Source of the DNA: Leptospira sp. GIMC2001
GTDB taxonomy: Bacteria; Spirochaetota; Leptospiria; Leptospirales; Leptospiraceae
Direction: 5' to 3'
Length of the DNA: 64,000 nt
Assembly (NCBI RefSeq): GCF_028462125.1
Contig: NZ_CP115468.1
Span: forward strand, 3,775,559 to 3,839,558
The number at the start of each line of letters is the position of its first letter. Position 1 is the stretch's first letter. Of the stretch, positions 1 to 10,318 are shown piece by piece. The translations under genes were made by a program, and so were the position numbers. The notes below the pieces were generated by a model. It did no database searches, was not told where the DNA came from, and worked only from the letters and a program-made list of their open reading frames with translations.

Positions 1-56
1 CTCTCCGTTTCTTGCGATGGCGGATGCACCGCTATTATTTTCTATGTCGTCGTAGT

Positions 57-1223
57 TCAGTTCGGTCGTTCTCTCGGTATGATAGATGCAATAATCTCAT
101 TTTTCTTCCGAGTGAATCTGATTTCTATTCTTTTTCCTATTTTAGAAGCACGAACATAGTTGATAAGCTCTTCTGGTGATTTTATATCATTCCCTTCATA
201 TTTTGTAATCACATCATTGAGCTGCAAACCGGCCTGATCAGCTGGTGATCCTTTTATGATTTGTCGCACAATCGCCCCATTGAGTGAAGATAATCCTAGT
301 TGTGCTTTATCTTCTTCGGTGACATTGTCAAGACCAACGCCAAGCCATGGACGAATGACTTTTCCATTTTGTCGAAGTTCTTCAGCAACGCGCTTCGCTT
401 CATTTATTGGTATAGCAAAACCTATCCCAACAGATCCTCCACTCTGAGATGCTATCATTCGATTGATACCAACAACTTCTCCATTGATATTCAAAAGCGG
501 CCCGCCACTATTTCCTTGGTTAATCGCAGCATCTGTCTGAATATAACTTAGTCCAGAAGCATCAATGCCACCCCTTTGAATAGCACTCACTACTCCAACT
601 GTAAAAGATTGTTCGAATCCAAGTGGCGCTCCAATTGCAATTGCCCAGTTACCTACTCGAACTTTCTCGCTATTGCCAAGTACTATTGGAGTTATCTCTG
701 ATTTGCCGGCTTTAATTTTCAATAAAGCAATATCCATCAATTCATCGGATCCTATGAGCTGGGCTTCAAAAGTTTTCTGATTCTTTAATTTAACAGTGAG
801 TTTGTCCATGTCCTTAACAACATGGTGATTTGTCATGATATAGCCTTCTTCGTTTAAGATGAGTCCTGATCCTAAACCTGTTTGCTTCTGCTTCATTTGC
901 TGACCACCAGGACCATTAGGTCTTCTTCCGAAAAAATGCTCGAAAAAAGGATCCATTGGAATCTGTCTATTGCTTATATCTACCGTACGCTCTGTAGCAA
1001 TAGATACAACACTTGGACTCACTCTGTCAAAAACTTCTTGAAAAGCATTCTCAAGTGTTATCGCTTGAGCAATGGCTGGAGATGTCTTGCCACTTGGGTC
1101 TGCTGTAAGATACAAACTTCCCGATCTCTGATCACCACAAGTTAGGATGGGTGACAAAAAGGTTCCTATCCAAATTGATATAGCGACAATCGCTAAAATG
1201 CTAGATTTACTTGTCTTGTTCAT
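57..1223 (-). CDS. HtrA/DegQ-family periplasmic serine protease
   Basis: This 388-residue protein should be an envelope serine protease of the HtrA/DegQ/MucD family, degrading misfolded exported proteins. It starts with a hydrophobic signal or anchor segment (about residues 5-28). A trypsin-like domain follows, with the catalytic triad visible in TNHHVV (His), DIALLKI (Asp) and GNSGGPL (Ser). One C-terminal PDZ domain (begins near RPWLGVGL) is seen; DegP has two, so it resembles DegS/DegQ-short or MucD forms. The frame is open further upstream, but I chose the ATG at 1223 because GGAAGGA lies just before it and the longer version would overlap the upstream receptor gene. It follows the receptor gene at 1249 by 25 bases and may be cotranscribed with it. 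Confidence 0.93.
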   Translation of the reverse strand: MNKTSKSSILAIVAISIWIGTFLSPILTCGDQRSGSLYLTADPSGKTSPAIAQAITLENAFQEVFDRVSPSVVSIATERTVDISNRQIPMDPFFEHFFGRRPNGPGGQQMKQKQTGLGSGLILNEEGYIMTNHHVVKDMDKLTVKLKNQKTFEAQLIGSDELMDIALLKIKAGKSEITPIVLGNSEKVRVGNWAIAIGAPLGFEQSFTVGVVSAIQRGGIDASGLSYIQTDAAINQGNSGGPLLNINGEVVGINRMIASQSGGSVGIGFAIPINEAKRVAEELRQNGKVIRPWLGVGLDNVTEEDKAQLGLSSLNGAIVRQIIKGSPADQAGLQLNDVITKYEGNDIKSPEELINYVRASKIGKRIEIRFTRKKNEIIASIIPRERPN

Positions 1224-1248
1224 AGTCCTTCCGACCTGTTTTTGTATA

Positions 1249-2850
1249 TTAGACAGACAAGGAAGAAGCTTGGTTTTCCAATTGATTGATTGTTTCTTGC
1301 AGGATATGTGAATTCGCAGCAAGATTTGAAACAGCTGTATCCAATGAACCAATAGCCTTGGTGACTTGATCGCTCGTCGATGTTTGCTCCCGAGCATTCA
1401 ATTCAATTTCTTGCGATACTGTACGAATTGCTTTTAGATCAGTGAGAATTTCTGTGTTGATTTCTTTTTGTTCACGAATTCTTTTCGTCAAGCGGTCAAT
1501 CTGTTCGCCCAATTCCGCATATCCAGAATGTTGAATGGTTACTTGCGAAGATGTTGCTGAAGCGGACTCACTTCCTTTTTTTATTAAGCCCGCTGCTTTC
1601 TTGATTATCTTTTCAATCTGACTTGCGTTCTCGGCACTGCTGTCTGCAAGTTTTGCAACTTCTTGAGCTACTACTGCAAAGCCTCGTCCATGCTCACCCG
1701 CTCGTGCAGCTTCGATAGAAGCATTCAAAGCAAGTAAATTAGTTCTATCTGCGATCTCAGACATAATCTGATTTACTTCACTCACTTTATTGAAAGACTG
1801 ATCAATCTCTCGGAGTATTTCATCTAGACTTCTGATTGAATCTGATACAAGCTCACCTGAACTTCTCGAAGCCATCATCCTTTCCAGAATAAATTCGGCT
1901 GCGTGTGAGACATCAGCAAGAATTCCTTCCAACTTCTCTGATTCAGTAGTAATACTATCTATTTTATTGTATTGAACGCGGATATGTTGTTCTGAACTAA
2001 CTACACTTGCTGAAAATTCTTCCATAGATGCAGAAATTTCTTCAACGCTTGCTGCTTGGTTCACCAATTGAGAGTTAAACTCTTGAATTGCTTTATTGAA
2101 TTCTTTAACAGTCCATGAGAAAATTTCTCCAATGCTACGAATTCTTTCTCTTTCATTTTCGGCTCGAATTTTATCTCGCTCAGATTCTTTGAGGTTTAGT
2201 GCTTCATCCTTAATGCGAACAAGTAATTTGATCACATTGTTGATAAGAAATCCAGCTGCGATTAAGAAGAGAATTTTTAAAATCTCAAAAGATAGACTCG
2301 CACTTCTTGCTTTTTCCACGATGCCAGGTGAATCAGAAAGCTCTACACCTTGACTCACTCCGAATACAAGAATCATTATAAGAAGAATAGCCGCATACCC
2401 AGTTAAGTATAGAATCAAGCTTGCGGAGAATAAGAAAGCCGAATATATAAGAACAAAATAGATGGTAAGATAGAGAATTGGATTCTTGATTTGCAATGCA
2501 GCTGCTTCGGCTGTACCCAATAGTCCCGAAAAAATAACTGCAAATGATACAGTAACATCTAGAAAGAGAAAAAACTTAGCGCACTTTGAACTCAATGAGT
2601 GGTTCTTAAGCATCCACCATTGCATACAACCATAACTGAACATGACTGAGATTCCTACAGAATAGCTCAAAATTTGAATTTCCGTTATTCCATGTATTGA
2701 TCCCAACAAAGCCACTAAATAGAAAGCGACTAGAGTGAAGCGAATTCTGTTAATAAATACAGGCCCCATTTCTTGAAGGGCCTCGATGGATATTTTACTT
2801 TGATCTTGTCTTGAAAAATGTGATTTGGATAGCATAAACTTTTTGTTCAC
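1249..2850 (-). CDS. Methyl-accepting chemotaxis protein, six-helix membrane type
   Basis: This 533-residue receptor has six predicted membrane helices in the first 220 residues and no sizeable periplasmic ligand domain. A long coiled coil follows, with the MCP signalling hairpin at about 360-400 ([20 protein letters not shown], then [15 protein letters not shown]). It would control CheA/CheW in response to something sensed in or at the membrane. No HAMP domain is obvious. The longest frame begins with GTG at 2850; an ATG at 2835 is an alternative, and neither has a strong ribosome binding site. It is a close paralogue of the next gene upstream (2942-4528), with the hairpin almost identical and the membrane part more diverged, so the pair looks like a tandem duplication. 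Confidence 0.93.
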   Translation of the reverse strand: MNKKFMLSKSHFSRQDQSKISIEALQEMGPVFINRIRFTLVAFYLVALLGSIHGITEIQILSYSVGISVMFSYGCMQWWMLKNHSLSSKCAKFFLFLDVTVSFAVIFSGLLGTAEAAALQIKNPILYLTIYFVLIYSAFLFSASLILYLTGYAAILLIMILVFGVSQGVELSDSPGIVEKARSASLSFEILKILFLIAAGFLINNVIKLLVRIKDEALNLKESERDKIRAENERERIRSIGEIFSWTVKEFNKAIQEFNSQLVNQAASVEEISASMEEFSASVVSSEQHIRVQYNKIDSITTESEKLEGILADVSHAAEFILERMMASRSSGELVSDSIRSLDEILREIDQSFNKVSEVNQIMSEIADRTNLLALNASIEAARAGEHGRGFAVVAQEVAKLADSSAENASQIEKIIKKAAGLIKKGSESASATSSQVTIQHSGYAELGEQIDRLTKRIREQKEINTEILTDLKAIRTVSQEIELNAREQTSTSDQVTKAIGSLDTAVSNLAANSHILQETINQLENQASSLSV

Positions 2851-2941
2851 TATATCCGACCACTGAAGAGAATCTCAAGGGAAAAAAATTATTTCTGTGT
2901 GTATTTATAATGCAAATCGCATAAAATATAAATACAATATA

Positions 2942-4528
2942 TCAATTTGCTAGGGCATGGGATTGATTTTCTAGCAGATCAATAGTTTCTTTGATCGATT
3001 CTGAGTTCTGAGCTAAATGAGAAACGGCACCTTCCAGAGAACCAATCGCATTAGTTACGTGATTGCATGTTTCTGTTTGTTCCTTAGAATTGGATTCAAT
3101 TTCCTGCGAAATAATTCTAATTTCTTTGAGCGAAAATAATATCTGGTTATTAATCTGCTTCTGTTCTCGAATTTTTTGTGTTAGTCGGTCTACCTGTACA
3201 TTGAGTTCAACATATCCAGATTGTTGTTCGGTAACTTTTGACGAAGTCTCTGAAGCTGAATTACTTCCTTTTCGAATTAAGCCACCGGCTTGCTTGATGA
3301 TTTTCTCTATAGTACTAGCATTCTCAGCACTACTCTCTGCTAGTTTTGCGACTTCTTGAGCTACCACTGCAAAGCCTCTTCCATGCTCTCCCGCACGCGC
3401 GGCTTCAATAGAAGCATTCAAAGCTAGCAAATTGGTTCGATCCGCAATCTCTGACATGATCTGATTTACTTCGCTTACTTTATTAAATGAAAGATTGATT
3501 TCTCTTAGAATTTCGTCTAACTCACGGATAGAACTTGATACCATTTCCCCGGAGGTTCGAGATTCCACCATTCTATCCAGAATAAATTCTGCAGTTCCAG
3601 AAACCTCACCAAGTATTCCTTCGAGACGCTCTGACTCTTTGGTAATTCCATCTACTTTATTGTATTGAGATTTTATATGATTGGCAGAATGAATTACAGA
3701 AGAACTAAACTCTTCCATAGATCCAGAAATTTCTTCCACACTTGATGACTGTTCTTGAAGTTGTTCATTGAATTCGGTGATTGATTGATTGAGTTCGATG
3801 ACCGATTGAACCAGTAACTCACCGATACCTTTGATCTTTGCATTAGCGCTTTCGATTTTGGATCGATCATTTTCTGCTGTTTCATATCGAACATTTGCTT
3901 CGTCTTTCATTTTGACTAGAAGCTGAACCACAGCGCGAATAATATATCCTCCTGCAATAATAAAGAGAATTTTGAGAATTTCTCCAGAATAGCTAGTCTT
4001 ACCTAAAGCTTGAGAAGCCTCTATACTTTCTTCAAAAACAATCCCTTTATAATAGCCTAACACACACATCAAAGATAAAAGAAAGCCTGCATAGTAAGCT
4101 GCACCGAGAACAAAATTGGGAGAAAATAAAAATGATGCATAAGCTAAATAGAAAAAGTACAAAATGAATAAAACTGGATTTCTAAATATTTGCGTACCAA
4201 TCTCAGGACTTTCGAACACTCCAGTAATTGTCACAGCACAACTTATAGTTATATCTAATAGAACAAAAAATTTAGCGATGTTCATGCTTAATTTATTCTG
4301 ACGAATCAATAAGTATTGAATTCCCCCATAGACAAACATAGAGATCGTTCCAATCATATAACCAGTCGTTTGGAGCGTAGTGGAGGTTTCAATTGTTGAG
4401 ATTATAGCAAGAATATAAAAACCAGCTAAAGAAAATCGAATTCGATTAATATAAATCGGTCCAAATTTTTCTAAACCACGAACATCAATAGTCTTTTTCG
4501 AGAGAGGCTTATGCATTGTAAAATCCAC
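2942..4528 (-). CDS. Methyl-accepting chemotaxis protein, tandem paralogue
   Basis: This 528-residue receptor has the same architecture as its downstream neighbour: about six N-terminal membrane helices, a short linker, then a cytoplasmic coiled coil carrying the conserved hairpin ([39 protein letters not shown]). The two proteins can be aligned end to end, including GP-x-(F/Y)-INRIRF near the N-terminus, which supports gene duplication. The longest frame starts with GTG at 4528. An ATG at 4516 has TGGA seven bases upstream and may be the true start. About 90 bases of AT-rich sequence separate it from the receptor gene at 2850, so each may have its own promoter. Confidence 0.93.
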   Translation of the reverse strand: MDFTMHKPLSKKTIDVRGLEKFGPIYINRIRFSLAGFYILAIISTIETSTTLQTTGYMIGTISMFVYGGIQYLLIRQNKLSMNIAKFFVLLDITISCAVTITGVFESPEIGTQIFRNPVLFILYFFYLAYASFLFSPNFVLGAAYYAGFLLSLMCVLGYYKGIVFEESIEASQALGKTSYSGEILKILFIIAGGYIIRAVVQLLVKMKDEANVRYETAENDRSKIESANAKIKGIGELLVQSVIELNQSITEFNEQLQEQSSSVEEISGSMEEFSSSVIHSANHIKSQYNKVDGITKESERLEGILGEVSGTAEFILDRMVESRTSGEMVSSSIRELDEILREINLSFNKVSEVNQIMSEIADRTNLLALNASIEAARAGEHGRGFAVVAQEVAKLAESSAENASTIEKIIKQAGGLIRKGSNSASETSSKVTEQQSGYVELNVQVDRLTQKIREQKQINNQILFSLKEIRIISQEIESNSKEQTETCNHVTNAIGSLEGAVSHLAQNSESIKETIDLLENQSHALAN

Positions 4529-4599
4529 AATATGTAATCTAATATACCTACTAATTAATTAATTATTGCAGAATTTGAATATTATTTTAAAATTAAAGT

Positions 4600-5151
4600 A
4601 TGAAAAAAGTAATGATTCCACTAGCTGAAGGTTTTGAAGAGATGGAAGCTATCATTTTAATAGATGTTTTACGGAGAGGTAAAGTTCAAGTCACATCTTG
4701 CGGCCTAAAAGCAGGTCCTATTATAGCATCACGAGGTACAATTCATACACCAGATAGCCTAATCACGGACAATCTGCACGGAACGTTCGATATGATTGTT
4801 CTTCCGGGGGGATTAAAGGGAACAGAAGGGTTAATGAATTCTCAAGAGCTCAGCAATATGTTGATAAATCATGCAAACAATTCTGGTTGGATAGGCGCGA
4901 TTTGTGCTGCTCCTAATATATTAAGAAAACTGAATATTATTTCTGGTGACGATCCCTATACAGCTTATCCATCTACTTTGCAATTAGCGGATGGGGGCAA
5001 ATATAGTGGAGCTAGAATTGTGATTCAAAATAGAATTATTACAAGTATTGCTGTAGGTTCCGCATTCGAATTTGCTTTGAAGATTCTAGAAATTCTACAA
5101 GGAGAAGATATTGAGAAAGAAGTGAGAGCTGGACTCATGCTACCCATATGA
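4600..5151 (+). CDS. DJ-1/PfpI (YajL/ThiJ-like) family protein
   Basis: This 183-residue protein has the size and order of motifs of the DJ-1/YajL branch: MIPLAEGFEEMEAI at the start (the conserved acidic residue of the family), a VLPGG loop, and the nucleophile elbow AICAAPNIL with the reactive cysteine. Members act as redox-sensing chaperones, deglycases or glyoxalases, and the exact activity cannot be read from the sequence. It stands alone, divergent from the receptor gene at 4528 with about 70 AT-rich bases between them, and is followed by a 413-base gap. The start is the only sensible ATG, with no clear Shine-Dalgarno sequence. Confidence 0.88.
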   Translation: MKKVMIPLAEGFEEMEAIILIDVLRRGKVQVTSCGLKAGPIIASRGTIHTPDSLITDNLHGTFDMIVLPGGLKGTEGLMNSQELSNMLINHANNSGWIGAICAAPNILRKLNIISGDDPYTAYPSTLQLADGGKYSGARIVIQNRIITSIAVGSAFEFALKILEILQGEDIEKEVRAGLMLPI

Positions 5152-5564
5152 CCAAAGTTTTTTATGATTTTGTTCTAATTTTTGTTCAAAATGCACATTA
5201 TACAGAATTCAATCACCTAAATAGCAATTGAAAATTGCCAAAAGCTTAGATTGTTCTAAATGAGGTATCTGTGAGACTTCAGAAAGTTGACTGGATGTGA
5301 GGATGGGCAAAAGCTATGGGCTTAAGCCCATCCATTCGTAATCCCACTCAATTTTACTATTTCTACAAAATGAAAAACTTGCATTGTTGCAAGAGACGTA
5401 TCAAAATAAATAGACTTTGATTGGGAAATTAATGGGGTAACAGTTATTTAATGAAAAATTTGATTGGGTTTATAGATGGCGACATCAATAGGCAAAAATA
5501 ACAATTGAGGTAATTAGAAATAACTTATTGATTTCTATAAATAATTGATTGAACAAAAATAAAG
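5152..5564. other. 413-bp intergenic region with three small hairpins
   Basis: No convincing gene is seen on either strand. Three inverted repeats stand out: GCAATT/AATTGC with a GAAA loop (5224-5238), the perfect 16-base palindrome ATGGGCTTAAGCCCAT (5316-5331), part of which also pairs as GGATGGGC (5301-5308) with GCCCATCC (5326-5333), and CTTGCA/TGCAAG (5378-5393). None has a long T-tract, so none is a clear rho-independent terminator. The region separates two convergent genes, so they may limit read-through or mark a small RNA. Confidence 0.5.
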
Positions 5565-5906
5565 TTAATTCTGCTTGAAAGACTTAACTGCTTCTTCTAC
5601 AGAAGAGTGGATTTCTAAATGGCTTTCCATCCCAGTAAGCTTGAAAACTTTAGCCACTGAACCGGATACTCCTGTAACCTTGAGATTTCCATGATATTTC
5701 TTGAGCTTATACATACCTGTAACCAAAGTTCCAATGCCAGAAGAATCCATGAATGGAACTTTTTCTAAGTTCACGATGATCTCATACATTTGTTGCTTAA
5801 CAATTGAATCAATCGCTTCTTTTACTTCGCGGGCATTGTACAAATCTACCTCACCAATGATATCTAGGACAGGTATTGAATCAAAAGTTCTATGGATGAT
5901 TTCCAT
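5565..5906 (-). CDS. STAS-domain anti-sigma-factor antagonist (SpoIIAA-like)
   Basis: This 113-residue protein is a stand-alone STAS domain. The signature VPFMDSSGIGTLV has the serine pair (Ser55/Ser56) that anti-sigma kinases phosphorylate in the SpoIIAA/RsbV family. When unphosphorylated such a protein binds the kinase and frees a sigma factor or other target; SpoIIE/RsbU-type phosphatases reverse the phosphorylation. No RsbW-type kinase is adjacent. A SpoIIE-type phosphatase (62436-63797) is in the window but far away. It lies 162 bases downstream of the PII gene on the same strand; whether they share a transcript is unclear. Confidence 0.9.
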   Translation of the reverse strand: MEIIHRTFDSIPVLDIIGEVDLYNAREVKEAIDSIVKQQMYEIIVNLEKVPFMDSSGIGTLVTGMYKLKKYHGNLKVTGVSGSVAKVFKLTGMESHLEIHSSVEEAVKSFKQN

Positions 5907-6068
5907 ACATTAAAGCAATCATCTATGAAAGTTTTTGGAAAGAAAAAAAAATCAAACTTAAATAAAAAGTGACTTGGGGGGCTTACTGACTTCTCTCTAA
6001 TTTCTCCGAAAATCGAAAAATAGACAGAATCAATGCCTTTATCCCCCCAGATCATAGGAAACGGATTC

Positions 6069-6413
6069 TTAAATCGCTGAACTTCCTTTTTCACCAGTTC
6101 GAATGCGGATTGCATCTTCCAATGGTAGAATGAAAATTTTACCATCTCCAATCTTTCCTTCTCCAGTTTTTGCACCTTTCAGAATTGCATCAACTGTTGC
6201 CTTCGCAAATTCGTCATTTACTGCGATTTCCAATCTCACTTTGCGGAGCAAATTGACCTGATATTCATGGCCACGAAAAACTTCTGTTTTTCCTTTTTGT
6301 TGGCCGTATCCTTGAACATCACTTACGGTTAATCGGTAAATTTCATGTTTGGTTAGTTCAGCTTTTACTTCTTCAACCTTATGAGGCTGAATGATCGCTA
6401 CGATTAATTTCAT
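6069..6413 (-). CDS. Nitrogen regulatory protein P-II (GlnB/GlnK family)
   Basis: This 114-residue protein has the full PII fold. The T-loop reads GQQKGKTEVFRGHEYQV, with Tyr51, the usual uridylylation site, conserved. The downstream signature (KTGEGKIGDGKIFILPLEDAIRIRTGE) is the standard ATP/2-oxoglutarate-binding C-terminus. PII trimers report nitrogen and energy state to glutamine synthetase, transporters and transcription regulators. There is no amtB next to it in this window, so GlnB versus GlnK cannot be decided. The start has a strong AAGGAGA, and a sigma-54-type promoter lies just upstream (6447-6462), consistent with induction under nitrogen limitation. Confidence 0.95.
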   Translation of the reverse strand: MKLIVAIIQPHKVEEVKAELTKHEIYRLTVSDVQGYGQQKGKTEVFRGHEYQVNLLRKVRLEIAVNDEFAKATVDAILKGAKTGEGKIGDGKIFILPLEDAIRIRTGEKGSSAI

Positions 6414-6713
6414 TTTGTCTCCTTACCCAATGGATAAAGGAATACTTGCAAAAAAGGTACCTAGTTTAAGAAGTGATGGCTCTTTTTTGAAAGTAATTGT
6501 ATTCGGACGCAGGAATTGACAGTAATTTGCATAAAAATTATGGATTTTAAACGAATAAAATTCCGTTCAATTTTTCTAGAAAATACAGTATTCCAAATCT
6601 GTTCAATGAACAGACAGTACGCTGATTCGTACTTCGTACCTACACTTTCCAATGAAAATAATTTTGGAATCGCGAGATAAAAATTATCAATAAAAACTGA
6701 ATCGAAAAGAGTT
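6414..6713. other. 300-bp intergenic region upstream of the PII gene
   Basis: Apart from the sigma-54-type promoter at 6447-6462 I see no gene here. The antisense-looking frame of about 105 codons crossing this stretch overlaps the carboxyltransferase C-terminus and has the composition of translated AT-rich spacer, so it was not called. Any enhancer sites for an NtrC-type activator would be expected here, but I cannot identify them with confidence. Confidence 0.4.
6447..6462 (-). promoter_or_regulatory. Candidate sigma-54 (-24/-12) promoter of the PII gene
   Basis: Read on the minus strand the sequence is AGGTACCTTTTTTGCA. It has GG at the -24 position and GC at the -12 position, with exactly the 10-base spacing that RpoN requires, and it matches TGGCAC-N5-TTGCA at most positions. 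The start of transcription would fall near 6437, about 24 bases before the ATG at 6413, leaving room for the AAGGAGA ribosome binding site. Sigma-54 control of PII genes is well known in other bacteria. Confidence 0.65.
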
Positions 6714-8321
6714 TTACATCCGGAAAATTCCAAACCCGTGCTTTTCACGTTCTTGTCCTTCAACCACAGACAAAGCAATTCCTAGAACGCTTCTCGTATC
6801 AATTGGATCAATGATACCGTCATCCCATAGACGTGCAGAACTATAAACAGAAGATGATTTCGATTCATAGTCGCTAAGAATCGGTTCTTTGAATTTTGAC
6901 TCTTCGTCATCCGTCCAAACGATACCTTCTTTTGACATTTGATCTTTTTTGACAGTGGCAAGAACGCTTGCAGCTTGTTCACCACCCATCACAGAAATTT
7001 TAGCATTCGGCCACATCCAGAGAAAATTCGGATTGAATGCTCGACCGCACATACCGTAATTTCCTGCGCCGTAAGATCCACCAATAATTACAGTCAACTT
7101 TGGAACTCTAGTTGTTGATACAGCCGTCACCATTTTGGCACCATCACGAGCAATTCCGTTATTTTCGTATTTTTTCCCAACCATAAAGCCAGTGATATTT
7201 TGCAAAAAGAGCAGAGGAATATTTCGTTTATCACAAAGTTCAATAAAATGAGCGGTCTTTAATGCAGATTCCGAAAATAAAATTCCATTATTAGCTACAA
7301 TTCCAACTGGATAACCATATATATGAGCAAATCCACAGATAATAGTATTGCCATATAATTTTTTGAATTCTTGAAACTCTGATCCATCTACCAATCGAGC
7401 AATAATTTCTCGAACGTCGGAACTTTTGCGAGTATCTTTTTGAATGATCCCATAGATATCATCAGCCGGATATAAAGGATCACGATATTCAATTTTTTTT
7501 ACTAAGTTCTTCTTCGGTGAATTGATATTACGAACAATACTTCGAGTTATTTCGATAGCATGATCATCATTTTCAGCAAAATGATCCGTTACTCCAGACA
7601 TTCGACAATGAACATCGGCTCCACCGAGTTCTTCAGGTGTAACAACCTCTCCAGTTGCAGCCTTCACGAGAGGAGGCCCTCCTAGAAAAATGGTTCCAGT
7701 TCCTTTTACAATAACAGATTCATCGGACATCGCTGGAATATAAGCACCGCCTGCAGTACAGCTCCCCATAACAACCGCTATCTGAGAAATCCCCAATGCA
7801 GACATTTGTGCTTGATTATAAAATATTTTGCCAAAATGTTCTTTGTCTGGAAAAACTTCATCTTGCATTGGTAGAAATGCACCACCTGAATCAACGAGAT
7901 ATATGCAAGGTAACTTATTCTGTTTTGCAATTTCTTGAGCCCGAACATGCTTCTTCACGGTTAACGGATAGTAGGTGCCTCCCTTCACTGTTGCATCGTT
8001 TGCAACAATGACACATTCAATTCCTTCGATAATTCCTATTCCCGTAATGATACCCGCAGACGGTACATCATCAGGATAGACATCATATGCCGCAAGAGTA
8101 GAAAGTTCCAAAAATGCCGTATTCTTATCAATTAGACTTCGTATGCGTTCACGAGCTGTAAGCTTACCCCTAGATTTATGGCGCTGAATAGATTTATCTC
8201 CACCCATTAACTTTACTTTGTCGACAAGGCTTCGAATATCCTTAGAACGTTGAATCAGGAATTCTTTATTTTCTTTGAAATCTTCCGAGTTTGAATCTAT
8301 TTTGGTTGTGAGGATATCCAT
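6714..8321 (-). CDS. Acyl-CoA carboxylase, carboxyltransferase (beta) subunit, methylcrotonyl-CoA type
   Basis: This 535-residue protein has the two crotonase-like halves of a biotin-dependent carboxyltransferase. The N-terminal half shows [21 protein letters not shown], typical of 3-methylcrotonyl-CoA carboxylase beta subunits, and [17 protein letters not shown]. The C-terminal half has [20 protein letters not shown] and [16 protein letters not shown]. It would transfer carboxyl from biotin to 3-methylcrotonyl-CoA (leucine breakdown), though geranyl-CoA or propionyl-CoA cannot be excluded. No biotin carboxylase/biotin-carrier alpha subunit is adjacent, so the partner must be elsewhere. Its start overlaps the end of the upstream alpha/beta hydrolase gene by 25 bases, suggesting translational coupling. 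AGGA lies upstream of the ATG. Confidence 0.92.
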   Translation of the reverse strand: MDILTTKIDSNSEDFKENKEFLIQRSKDIRSLVDKVKLMGGDKSIQRHKSRGKLTARERIRSLIDKNTAFLELSTLAAYDVYPDDVPSAGIITGIGIIEGIECVIVANDATVKGGTYYPLTVKKHVRAQEIAKQNKLPCIYLVDSGGAFLPMQDEVFPDKEHFGKIFYNQAQMSALGISQIAVVMGSCTAGGAYIPAMSDESVIVKGTGTIFLGGPPLVKAATGEVVTPEELGGADVHCRMSGVTDHFAENDDHAIEITRSIVRNINSPKKNLVKKIEYRDPLYPADDIYGIIQKDTRKSSDVREIIARLVDGSEFQEFKKLYGNTIICGFAHIYGYPVGIVANNGILFSESALKTAHFIELCDKRNIPLLFLQNITGFMVGKKYENNGIARDGAKMVTAVSTTRVPKLTVIIGGSYGAGNYGMCGRAFNPNFLWMWPNAKISVMGGEQAASVLATVKKDQMSKEGIVWTDDEESKFKEPILSDYESKSSSVYSSARLWDDGIIDPIDTRSVLGIALSVVEGQEREKHGFGIFRM

Positions 8322-9220
8322 GGTTTGTTTCCTAAGGATTTCTTATTTTTATTTCTTGACATTGAATTGAGTAATGGTTCGATTTTTTTTGCAAGAGAAA
8401 GTGGTGCTTCTTCCATTGAAAGATGTCCTGCATCAACAATATGTACAGATGATAATCTTGTAATCTCCATAAGATACTCGGTCTGCTTAGCATTCTCACT
8501 TCTATCGTCTGCACCTATTATGATCTGTCTTAAACCAACTGTCTTCTTGATTCCAGATTCCATATCACGCTGTGCGTGACTTGATCTATCAAAATTTTTG
8601 CACATACTTACTAAATACTTCTTTCTATCACCTTCAAATAGAAGCTGATAATAATCTTGCGCGACTTCCTTGCTCATAGGTCGGGAGAAAGACTGCATGA
8701 ACAGATTGTACATAATGCGAATTACCGGTGGAAAGAATAGATAAGAAAACAAAAATCCTATCAAAGGGATTCGGAATAATTTAATCGGCAAAGGAAAACT
8801 ATATTTTTTAATTTTTAAAAAACAAGATACCATGCTAAGAGATTTAACCTTTTCAGGAAATTGATTTAGCATTAAGAAAGCAACACTGCCTGCATATTCA
8901 TGACAAACCAAATGAACTTTCTCTTCTCCAGCTATCTCTTCTAAAAATTCAGCCAAGACAGTAGCAAGATACCTATGAGAATATGGATGAATGGAAGGTT
9001 CTGAGAATCCAATACCTGGCCAATCTAAAGAAATTGCTTGATAATGCTCAGAAAGGACTGCAGCTACTTTTCTATAAGAATAAGAAGTTGCCATCAATCC
9101 AGGTAGAAGAACTACTTTCTCACCTTTACCCTTACTAGTATAAAAAACTTTCTGTCCAGAATTAGATGCGAATAAACCTGATTGATAATGTTCTTTTAGA
9201 TCCCAGTTCATATTGTCCAT
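8297..9220 (-). CDS. Alpha/beta hydrolase-fold protein with Ser-to-Glu nucleophile elbow
   Basis: This 307-residue protein has an alpha/beta hydrolase fold: an oxyanion-region [11 protein letters not shown], then [13 protein letters not shown], an elbow region LVCHEYAG at 104-111, an acidic residue in GADDRSE (about 244) and a histidine in DAGHLSMEE (about 268). The nucleophile position of the usual G-H-S-x-G-G is Glu108 here (C-H-E-Y-A-G), so the classical serine is missing. The protein may be inactive, use another mechanism, or be a binding protein. The cap region around residues 150-200 is hydrophobic. Its ATG directly follows the stop of the glmU-like gene and its end overlaps the carboxyltransferase start, so it sits inside a long operon. 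Confidence 0.85.
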   Translation of the reverse strand: MDNMNWDLKEHYQSGLFASNSGQKVFYTSKGKGEKVVLLPGLMATSYSYRKVAAVLSEHYQAISLDWPGIGFSEPSIHPYSHRYLATVLAEFLEEIAGEEKVHLVCHEYAGSVAFLMLNQFPEKVKSLSMVSCFLKIKKYSFPLPIKLFRIPLIGFLFSYLFFPPVIRIMYNLFMQSFSRPMSKEVAQDYYQLLFEGDRKKYLVSMCKNFDRSSHAQRDMESGIKKTVGLRQIIIGADDRSENAKQTEYLMEITRLSSVHIVDAGHLSMEEAPLSLAKKIEPLLNSMSRNKNKKSLGNKPWISSQPK

Positions 9221-10318
9221 TTAATTTTTATTTTGTATCATTTTCGAATAAATATATGATATATAATTCTCTAATTCTTGAGGCATGATCATTGAACGAC
9301 GAGACATTATTTTTTTTGTATCTTGCAAAAATCTATCCAATCTATATTTTTCTCCAGAATCAATCCATGAGAAAGGAGGAGTATAACCTTTTACTTTTGA
9401 ACTAACTATATTTGAACCGACATCAATACTAGTTCCCGTATTAAGCATGACCCCAATTCCAATCTTAGCATAATCACCGACTACGGAACCAAATTTTATC
9501 GTGCCGGTATTAATTTTCTGGTTACCTGATTGAATTTCAATCGTTCCGTAATTATTCTTTAGATCACTAGTTGTTGACAAAGCACCCAGATTCACCCATG
9601 AACCAATAAAAGAATGACCCAGAAAACCTTCATGATGCTTATTAGAATAATCTTGAATAATTGTATTCGATACTTCCCCACCAATGCGGCACTGACTTCC
9701 AATAACAGTTCCACCTGTTAACCGCGCATCATCGATCTTGGATTTACTTCCAATATACAATGGACCTTCAAGAAAACTAAAAGATGAAATAGTGACACCT
9801 TTATCAATTATAATTGGACCATTGGTAGTATCAAAAACAACTCCTGGATAAATGATCGTATCAGGATGTATGTAAAGATGCTTTTCTTTACCTACCAAAT
9901 CGATTCGTTTGAATTTAGATTTGAATTTACTCTTCCATTTTGATATTTCTTTGACATGAGAAATATCTTCTTCTAAGTAATTGGGAATGTTCTGTATAAG
10001 ATCCCAAGGTTTATAAGATCCAGGTTCAATTACTAGATCTCCACTTTCTGATTTATAATTGGATTCAGTGTTTTTATGTTCTAGCGGTAGTATCGAAGGA
10101 TGCTTAGAGAGAAAAAAATTCCTACTCACTTCATTGGAATTGATATAGAATGTCTTCGCTTGCGGATATTTTCTATGTAGTCTTTCTAATATAGTTTCGT
10201 GCCCAACTCTAAGCTCAACGAATGATCGAAATCGCGTTAATATATCCAATCCAGGAATCACTTCATTGTCTAAAATGATTATCCTTTTGATCTGACTAGA
10301 CTCTTTCATTCTATTCAA
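9221..10318 (-). CDS. GlmU-like sugar nucleotidyltransferase/acetyltransferase (alternative GlmU type)
   Basis: This 365-residue protein matches the alternative GlmU-like family known from Bacteroidetes and spirochaetes rather than E. coli GlmU. It has a divergent N-terminal half and a C-terminal left-handed beta-helix with hexapeptide repeats. The signature is QDYSNKHHEGFLGHSFIGSW followed by VNLGALSTTSDLKNNYG, which contains acetyltransferase-type residues. It should acetylate GlcN-1-P and/or transfer UMP to give UDP-GlcNAc. The assignment is strengthened by context: glmS (8-base overlap) and glmM lie immediately upstream, completing the fructose-6-P to UDP-GlcNAc route. The N-terminal pyrophosphorylase motif is weak, so whether both activities are present needs testing. 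Confidence 0.85.
   Translation of the reverse strand: MNRMKESSQIKRIIILDNEVIPGLDILTRFRSFVELRVGHETILERLHRKYPQAKTFYINSNEVSRNFFLSKHPSILPLEHKNTESNYKSESGDLVIEPGSYKPWDLIQNIPNYLEEDISHVKEISKWKSKFKSKFKRIDLVGKEKHLYIHPDTIIYPGVVFDTTNGPIIIDKGVTISSFSFLEGPLYIGSKSKIDDARLTGGTVIGSQCRIGGEVSNTIIQDYSNKHHEGFLGHSFIGSWVNLGALSTTSDLKNNYGTIEIQSGNQKINTGTIKFGSVVGDYAKIGIGVMLNTGTSIDVGSNIVSSKVKGYTPPFSWIDSGEKYRLDRFLQDTKKIMSRRSMIMPQELENYISYIYSKMIQNKN

Noticed and set aside
1..56. An open minus-strand frame downstream of the HtrA gene running off the window edge
   Set aside because: It is short, lacks an ATG or ribosome binding site in view, and could be chance; not enough sequence to call a gene.
5972..6051. GGGGGG/CCCCCC pairing downstream of the PII gene as a terminator
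   Set aside because: The loop would be over 60 bases; long-range pairing is possible but not a normal terminator.
5864..6175. A 103-codon minus-strand frame overlapping both the STAS and PII genes
   Set aside because: It runs in another frame of two certain genes and has no independent support.
6461..6778. A 105-codon minus-strand frame across the PII upstream region
   Set aside because: It overlaps the carboxyltransferase C-terminus and the sigma-54 promoter, and its composition is that of translated spacer.
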